Origin: Paraktedonobacter sp034437695
GTDB taxonomy: Bacteria; Chloroflexota; Ktedonobacteria; Ktedonobacterales; Ktedonobacteraceae
Direction of reading: 5' to 3'
Assembly (NCBI GenBank): GCA_034437695.1
Contig: DAOTTJ010000188.1
Location: forward strand, 1-17,395
Length of the DNA: 17,395 nucleotides
The number at the start of each line of letters is the position of its first letter. The stretch's first letter is position 1. This document shows, one piece after another, positions 13,390-17,395 of this stretch. The position numbers and the translations under genes are program-made. Under the pieces are notes generated by a model, which did no database searches, was not told the origin of the DNA, and saw only the letters and a list, made by a program, of their open reading frames with translations.

Positions 13390-14340
13390 ATGGCTGCAGT
13401 AGTTGATCGCACCACGGTCGAAAGCTGGGATGCTCTGACCGGTGAAAACGTTGTTCGGTACCAGACCGGCAGCGAAATCGTGGCCTCGTCTGTGGTTGCC
13501 AACAGAATAGCCTGGTCGCCCGATAGCAGTACTCTGGCAGTTGCAAGCATTTCGAGCATCTCCCTTTTTAATGCTCGTACAGCGCAGCTTATTCGCTCAT
13601 TTTCGCCTCTCCAGACTCTGAGTGAGGGAACACCGCCTCTACTCCCATCCTCGAATCCGGCCCTGAGTCTTCTGTTGCTGCGTTCCGGGGGTGGCTTCAT
13701 CGCCATAGACGATATCGCCTGGTCGCCCAATGGGAAAGAAATGTCAGTCTATATGAGCAACGGAGTCGCTATCTGGAATCCCCAGAGTGGCTCGCTGGTC
13801 ACACATCTCAACGTGTACCTGATCAACAGCGCAAGTAGCGCACGCGAACTCTGGCAGCCACACGGGCATCTGCTGGCTACCTTAGGATGCCAGGACGCGG
13901 CCTGTCAGGCCACCCAGGTCAGCCTCTGGGATACGACTACCTGGCGTGTCGTGAAGCAATACCCAAACGTCTATATGTTCGATTGGTCGCCGGATGGCAA
14001 GCAACTCGCGCTGGTAAATACTGCCAAACCGCGTGTACAGATCGTCGATGCTCTAACGGGACAGCAAGTCAGGCAGGTTACACCCCAGATCTATGCAACC
14101 TGGGTTGTCCACTGGTCACCCGACGGGAGCCGCCTGTTTCTGGAAACAGTGAACAGCGCCGCCAGTACGATAACGGACATCGGCCTCTGGAGCGTTACCA
14201 GTGGAAAGCAACTCTATGCCTTCCCCTACCACGACTGCTTTGGTGCCAGGTGGTCGCCTGACAGCAGGTATCTGAGCTGTCTTCGCGAAGAGAGTGGAAG
14301 TACTGGCGATGTCGCACAAATCCTGGTCCTGGTAGCATAA
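13390..14340 (+). CDS. WD40-repeat beta-propeller protein, first blade possibly truncated
   Basis: A 316-residue protein made of WD40-type repeats. The WSPD/N signature recurs at residues 42, 111, 199, 242 and 288, with WQPHG at 155, giving six blades after a partial first one. The first repeat begins inside a blade (AAVVDRTTVESWDALTGE) without its WSPDG strand. No signal peptide, membrane helix or kinase domain is attached, so the protein would be a cytoplasmic scaffold; its partners are unknown. The ATG at 13390 has GAGG seven bases upstream, but an in-frame TGA sits at 13378-13380 and the DNA before it does not translate into a convincing blade. It is therefore either a natural start or the remnant of a longer WD40 gene. 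Divergent from merR. Confidence 0.75.
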   Translation: MAAVVDRTTVESWDALTGENVVRYQTGSEIVASSVVANRIAWSPDSSTLAVASISSISLFNARTAQLIRSFSPLQTLSEGTPPLLPSSNPALSLLLLRSGGGFIAIDDIAWSPNGKEMSVYMSNGVAIWNPQSGSLVTHLNVYLINSASSARELWQPHGHLLATLGCQDAACQATQVSLWDTTTWRVVKQYPNVYMFDWSPDGKQLALVNTAKPRVQIVDALTGQQVRQVTPQIYATWVVHWSPDGSRLFLETVNSAASTITDIGLWSVTSGKQLYAFPYHDCFGARWSPDSRYLSCLREESGSTGDVAQILVLVA

Positions 14341-14472
14341 AACGAAGAATCCGATAAAAAAAGAATTCACATTTGAGATTAAAGGAGGGGGCGACGCGAC
14401 CGAAAATGGTATATGCGATAAATTAAGCCGGAGATTTGCGTGCGAAATGGTGAAGAAGGAGATTTTATACGC

Positions 14473-14502
14473 TGGACCATCCAATGATCCATTGCATATA
14501 AT
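14473..14502 (+). promoter_or_regulatory. Candidate promoter for the S51 peptidase gene
   Basis: TGGACC (14473-14478, 4 of 6), 18-base spacer and a perfect TATAAT (14497-14502), about 45 bases before the start codon at 14547. Confidence 0.45.
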
Positions 14503-14546
14503 GATGATTATATGTATTGCGTCACTCTGAAAGGTTGGTCAAGACG

Positions 14547-15326
14547 ATGACATTTGCTAACGAACAGCGCTCTCCTCTACCTGGAACTGTTGCCCTGGTT
14601 GGATCGGGCGAATATCTTCCTGTGATGGATGAGATCGATACATATCTTTTAAAGACGGTGGAGGGAAGGCATCCCACGCGTGTTGCATTGTTACCGACTG
14701 CAAGCGGTCTGGAACTGATGGGGGCAAAATTCTGGAATGACCTGGGTTTGCAGCACTTCGCACAATTGGGGGTCAGCGACATTCGTGCAACGCGCATTAT
14801 CGATGGCGAGAGTGCCAATGATCCCGCACAGGTGGCTCTCCTGGAAGGGGTCGACCTCTTCTACTTCTCGGGTGGCAATCCACAGCATCTTATCGACGCG
14901 CTGCGTGACTCACTGGCCTGGCAGAGCATCAAAGCTGCGTATGAGCGCGGGGCAGTGCTTGCTGGCTGTAGTGCGGGAGCGATGGCGCTGAGTGGATACA
15001 CGGCCTCTCTGCGTCAGGCGATGCTGGGGATGGATGCGGTCTTTGTCGCTGCACTTGGCATTGTTCCTCGACTGATAGTTATTCCTCACTTTGATCGCAT
15101 GGCTAGCTTCGTGGATCAGGAGCGTTTTCAGCAATGGCTGCTCACCATTCCACCGGGGAATACGATAGTTGGTATCGACGAAGAGACCGCCCTGGTGCGT
15201 GTTGAATTGAATGTGGAAGCTTTGGGGCGAGATCGCTGGCGGGTCATGGGTCGTCAGACAGTCAGTGTATTTGTCGACGATAAGCAAAAATATGTGCTCA
15301 AGAGCGGAGAAGAGCTTCTGCTTTAA
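14547..15326 (+). CDS. S51-family serine peptidase, cyanophycinase/dipeptidase E-like
   Basis: A 259-residue class I glutamine amidotransferase-like protein. The nucleophile elbow GCSAGAMAL (140-148) gives S142, typical of cyanophycinase and peptidase E. FSGGNP (107-112) and PHFDRM (180-185, H181) match the oxyanion and histidine regions, and GIDEETAL (209-216) is the late acidic motif of cyanophycinase-like enzymes. It would cleave an aspartyl or similar dipeptide or polymer bond in the cytoplasm; no cyanophycin synthetase is in the window, so the substrate is open. The frame reaches back to TTG 14517, but ATG 14547 is preferred because it follows AAAGG at about 12 bases and gives the usual N terminus. 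Stands alone on its strand; it converges on the interrupted membrane-protein gene. Confidence 0.88.
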   Translation: MTFANEQRSPLPGTVALVGSGEYLPVMDEIDTYLLKTVEGRHPTRVALLPTASGLELMGAKFWNDLGLQHFAQLGVSDIRATRIIDGESANDPAQVALLEGVDLFYFSGGNPQHLIDALRDSLAWQSIKAAYERGAVLAGCSAGAMALSGYTASLRQAMLGMDAVFVAALGIVPRLIVIPHFDRMASFVDQERFQQWLLTIPPGNTIVGIDEETALVRVELNVEALGRDRWRVMGRQTVSVFVDDKQKYVLKSGEELLL

Positions 15327-15406
15327 GGAAGTTCACTATCTCTTCTCTTCTTCTTTTGCGTGAGGGCAAGGAAAGGCCGATTGAGTGGACATTCTGTCGA
15401 ACCTAC

Positions 15407-16132
15407 TCAATCTGGTTCGGGAGGATTCATCTGGCGTTGCTGTGTTTCGATCACTTCTGTGCGAAACTGCTGCAAAAGGTGCGCCGCGTCGTTTTCATAT
15501 CGTCCAGGGACAGGTACGCGTAGTGTATCAGACTGGGGCGTCGTCTCTTCACCTGGACAGTGTTTTGTCCGGCGAAAGTGGAGGATAGTTGGCTGGTGTG
15601 TCAGCTTAACCTCCTCTAGCACGACATCGTGTCCATTCAGAGGGAAGAACGTGCCAGCTTCCCAGATGCCTTCCTTTGCAATGGTAATCCGTCGCGCCTG
15701 AGCCTGGTTCTGGCGGGCCTGGTGACGTTTCTTCGCTTCGCGATACTTATAGGCCGAAAAGGCTGTGGCAATAAAGACACCAAAGAACAGAAAGAGGAGT
15801 ACGACACTAAGGGCCAGTAATGGATACCACGCATAGGTACCGGAGAGGATAAGGATCAGCACATCCGGGAGGAAGAGGGTAGAGAGACCAACGAGCAGCC
15901 AGAATATGCGTTTGATTGGTTTCCAGTCAATCTCTTCAAAGCGTGTCCATTCCTCGGGGCTATACTCCCAATGGACCCAGGCATTGCGCTTGCCCGCGGT
16001 TGGGAGGTGATTTTTGTTCTCCTATCCTGGACGTTTTTGTTGCCAGTCTTGCAGTTCCTGGGGTCCCAGAGGACGAAATTCCTGAGGCTGCTTCCGCGAT
16101 TCGTCGTTCAGTGAGCTACCGGGTAGCGTCAT
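15407..16132 (-). pseudogene. Two-helix membrane protein interrupted by an in-frame TAG at codon 37
   Basis: One continuous minus-strand frame of 241 codons runs from ATG 16132 (good GGAAGCGAGAG ribosome binding sequence) to a stop at 15407, broken only by TAG at 16024-16022. Before it lie 36 hydrophilic residues (EFRPLGPQELQDWQQKRPG near the end). After it comes a conserved-looking hydrophilic stretch (RNAWVHWEYSPEEWTRFEEIDW at codons 49-70), two hydrophobic helices (about 76-98 and 104-126), a basic patch and a C-terminal domain. The first normal start codon after the TAG is GTG at 15862, inside the first helix, so an independent second gene is unlikely. One G-to-A change in TGG would explain the stop. 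The likely reading is a recent nonsense mutation; a sequencing error or stop readthrough are alternatives. The YSPEEW..F..IDW motif recurs in Ktedonobacteria membrane proteins of unknown function, from memory. Confidence 0.75.
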
Positions 16133-16310
16133 AAATCTTTCTCTCGCTTCCTAAAGAAGACAGGCGCTTCTATGCTGACCACCTGCTGGTCTGGAGGAAG
16201 GCAAGGACAATCCTTTGCTCCTCTGGTTACAACCCTACCATAGGAGAGAAGTGTTTGCACAGTGCGTTTTGCATACGCAGAGTGTGAAATATGTGTAGTA
16301 CGATCGAGAG

Positions 16311-17221
16311 CTATTTTATGGGATAGGCGGCTTCGACGTATGCCAGTGGGAGAGTAAAACAGAAACGGCTGCCTTCGCCTGGAATCCCCGAGCTTTCCAC
16401 CCAGATCCGCCCGCCCATAGCTTCCACGAACTGCCTACATATGGAGAGTCCCAGACCAGTTCCGCGCACTGCGCCGACTATGTCGCGTTTGAGACGCACG
16501 AAGGACTGGAAGAGCAGGGCGTGTTCTTCAGGCGGGATACCGGGTCCAGTGTCTCTGATGCAGATCCCCACCTGCTCCTCAAGCGGCCCTTGAGTCTGTT
16601 CCAGCGTAAAAGTCTCAGGAGATGAGCCAGCTCCTGAGCACTACTAAGGTGATCCATCTTTACATCTTGTAGAATCTGTTGCTCGGTTGTCTCGTAGAGT
16701 AACCAGGTACGCCAGGCACCCGCTCCATAGGTATGTTGTTGCACCTCCTGACCACTGCCATTCTTTATCATCATAATCTGATCGGGGTGCTGGAGCAGTA
16801 GATCGCGCGTAAGGTAGGAAAGGATGATCGTCTGGTACTGTTGGAGTAACGTCTGGAGACTCTGTTCGTCCTGGGTCAATGTTTCTTCATCTTTATGAGG
16901 AGCACTGGCATCAGCAAGCAGCTCAGTGCTTTGGATGTCGATAGCTTTGAGACAATCGCTGCCTGTGTTTAAAGTGGTTGTATTTTGCAATAACGCCAGA
17001 TAAAAATCCGCCTGGGTGTGCAGCACAGTCAGGCGCTGGAAACCGATAAGTCCTGTTGTAGTCGCGGCGAGCAGAGCAGCGAGCGAAAACCCCAGAGCCA
17101 GGCGAATAGTAATAGATAGACGCAAGACTCTTTTCAGCGAACGCCATAGGACGACTGTTCGGACACCCTTTCCCCTTCTCATATGCAACTCTCTCATTCT
17201 TGCTCTGTGGTGAGCGCTCAT
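16311..17221 (-). pseudogene. Histidine kinase remnant with internal deletion and frameshift
   Basis: Two frames together make a broken sensor kinase. The N-terminal frame (from 17221) has a basic start, one membrane helix (about 41-60) and a helical sensor resembling a four-helix bundle, ending with LSSAQELAHLL near 16620. The C-terminal frame, coherent from SPETFTLEQ near 16615 and ending at 16311, has the ATP-binding boxes DTGPGIP (G1), LLFQSFVR (F) and GTGLGLSI (G2). Everything expected between them is missing: the second membrane helix, HAMP, the HisKA phospho-accepting histidine and the N box. The two frames are out of register, so this is a null allele, not a short kinase. The start could also be ATG 17182, which has a better GAGAGAG spacing. 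It follows a PstS-like gene on the same strand, suggesting a former phosphate-linked sensor; this is inference. Confidence 0.85.
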
Positions 17222-17269
17222 TTTTCTTCATGATGAATGATCGCGTTTTATACTTTGTCTAGAAACAGT

Positions 17270-17395
17270 TCAAGTGGTCAATTGGATCTGTTTCAATGGG
17301 ATATAGCCCATCTTTCTGGCCGCTTCCTGGATAGTTCCGGTCAGCATATAGGCGAGAAAGGCAGCAAGGAGAGGGCTTTGGTTAGTGCTCAGAGT
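17270..17395 (-). CDS. PstS-like phosphate-binding protein, C-terminal fragment (runs off right edge)
   Basis: A frame open to the right edge ends in TGA at 17272-17270 and gives 41 residues. The sequence NQSPLLAAFLAYMLTGTIQ, then EAARKMGYIPL, has the form of the C terminus of phosphate ABC transporter binding proteins (a helix like FLxWxLT..., then a small helix, then LGYVPLP). PstS binds phosphate outside the membrane for the PstCAB importer. Only the tail is visible, so related PBP-family proteins remain possible. The broken histidine kinase starts 48 bases after the stop codon on the same strand. Confidence 0.6.
   Translation of the reverse strand, partial: TLSTNQSPLLAAFLAYMLTGTIQEAARKMGYIPLKQIQLTT

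Noticed and set aside
13197..13730. A 177-codon minus-strand frame upstream of and over the WD40 gene
   Set aside because: Antisense to the WD40 repeats, which show repeated WSPD signatures; it would also run into the merR promoter.
1..17395. CRISPR array, tRNA or rRNA genes, intact transposase
   Set aside because: No regularly spaced repeats, no tRNA cloverleaf or rRNA-like stretch and no transposase motif were seen by eye on either strand.

Overview
The window looks like an ordinary chromosomal stretch of a Chloroflexota bacterium, most likely class Ktedonobacteria. This is inferred from moderate GC content, the style of the proteins (WD40 protein, C39-like peptidase with two membrane helices, KGG stress protein, 'YSPEEW.RF..IDW' membrane protein) and loosely packed genes with long intergenic gaps. 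No rRNA, tRNA, CRISPR array or intact insertion sequence was seen.

Left part (1-5559): a membrane/coiled-coil protein runs off the left edge on the minus strand. It is followed by a minus-strand pair: a tail-anchored AN1-like zinc-finger protein and a polyprenyl diphosphate synthase. Divergent from these, on the plus strand, is a folate pair: dihydropteroate synthase (folP) and folylpolyglutamate/dihydrofolate synthase (folC).

Middle part (5560-9577): a small KGG stress protein and a membrane-anchored GH5-type glycoside hydrolase with a C-terminal Fn3-like domain lie on the minus strand. A membrane-bound C39-like cysteine peptidase lies on the plus strand. The intergenic gaps here hold direct repeats, strong hairpins and readable sigma70-type promoters.

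Right-middle (9578-13220): a minus-strand run of four genes probably forms one operon behind a strong promoter at 13191-13220: MerR regulator, MFS exporter, lipoate/octanoate ligase-like protein (overlapping the MFS gene by 23 bases) and PIG-L/LmbE deacetylase. The MerR protein is the likely controller of the exporter.

Right part (13390-17395): a WD40 propeller protein with a probably shortened first blade and an S51-family (cyanophycinase-like) serine peptidase lie on the plus strand. Gene decay follows on the minus strand: a two-helix membrane protein interrupted by an in-frame TAG at codon 37, and a histidine kinase that has lost its middle (second membrane helix, HisKA, N box) and is frameshifted. 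The C-terminal tail of a PstS-like phosphate-binding protein enters from the right edge, so the broken kinase may once have belonged to a phosphate-sensing locus.

I did not find a convincing new multi-gene system. The most unusual items are the AN1-like zinc finger protein with a membrane tail, the TAG-interrupted membrane protein, the gutted kinase, and several intergenic repeats and hairpins.
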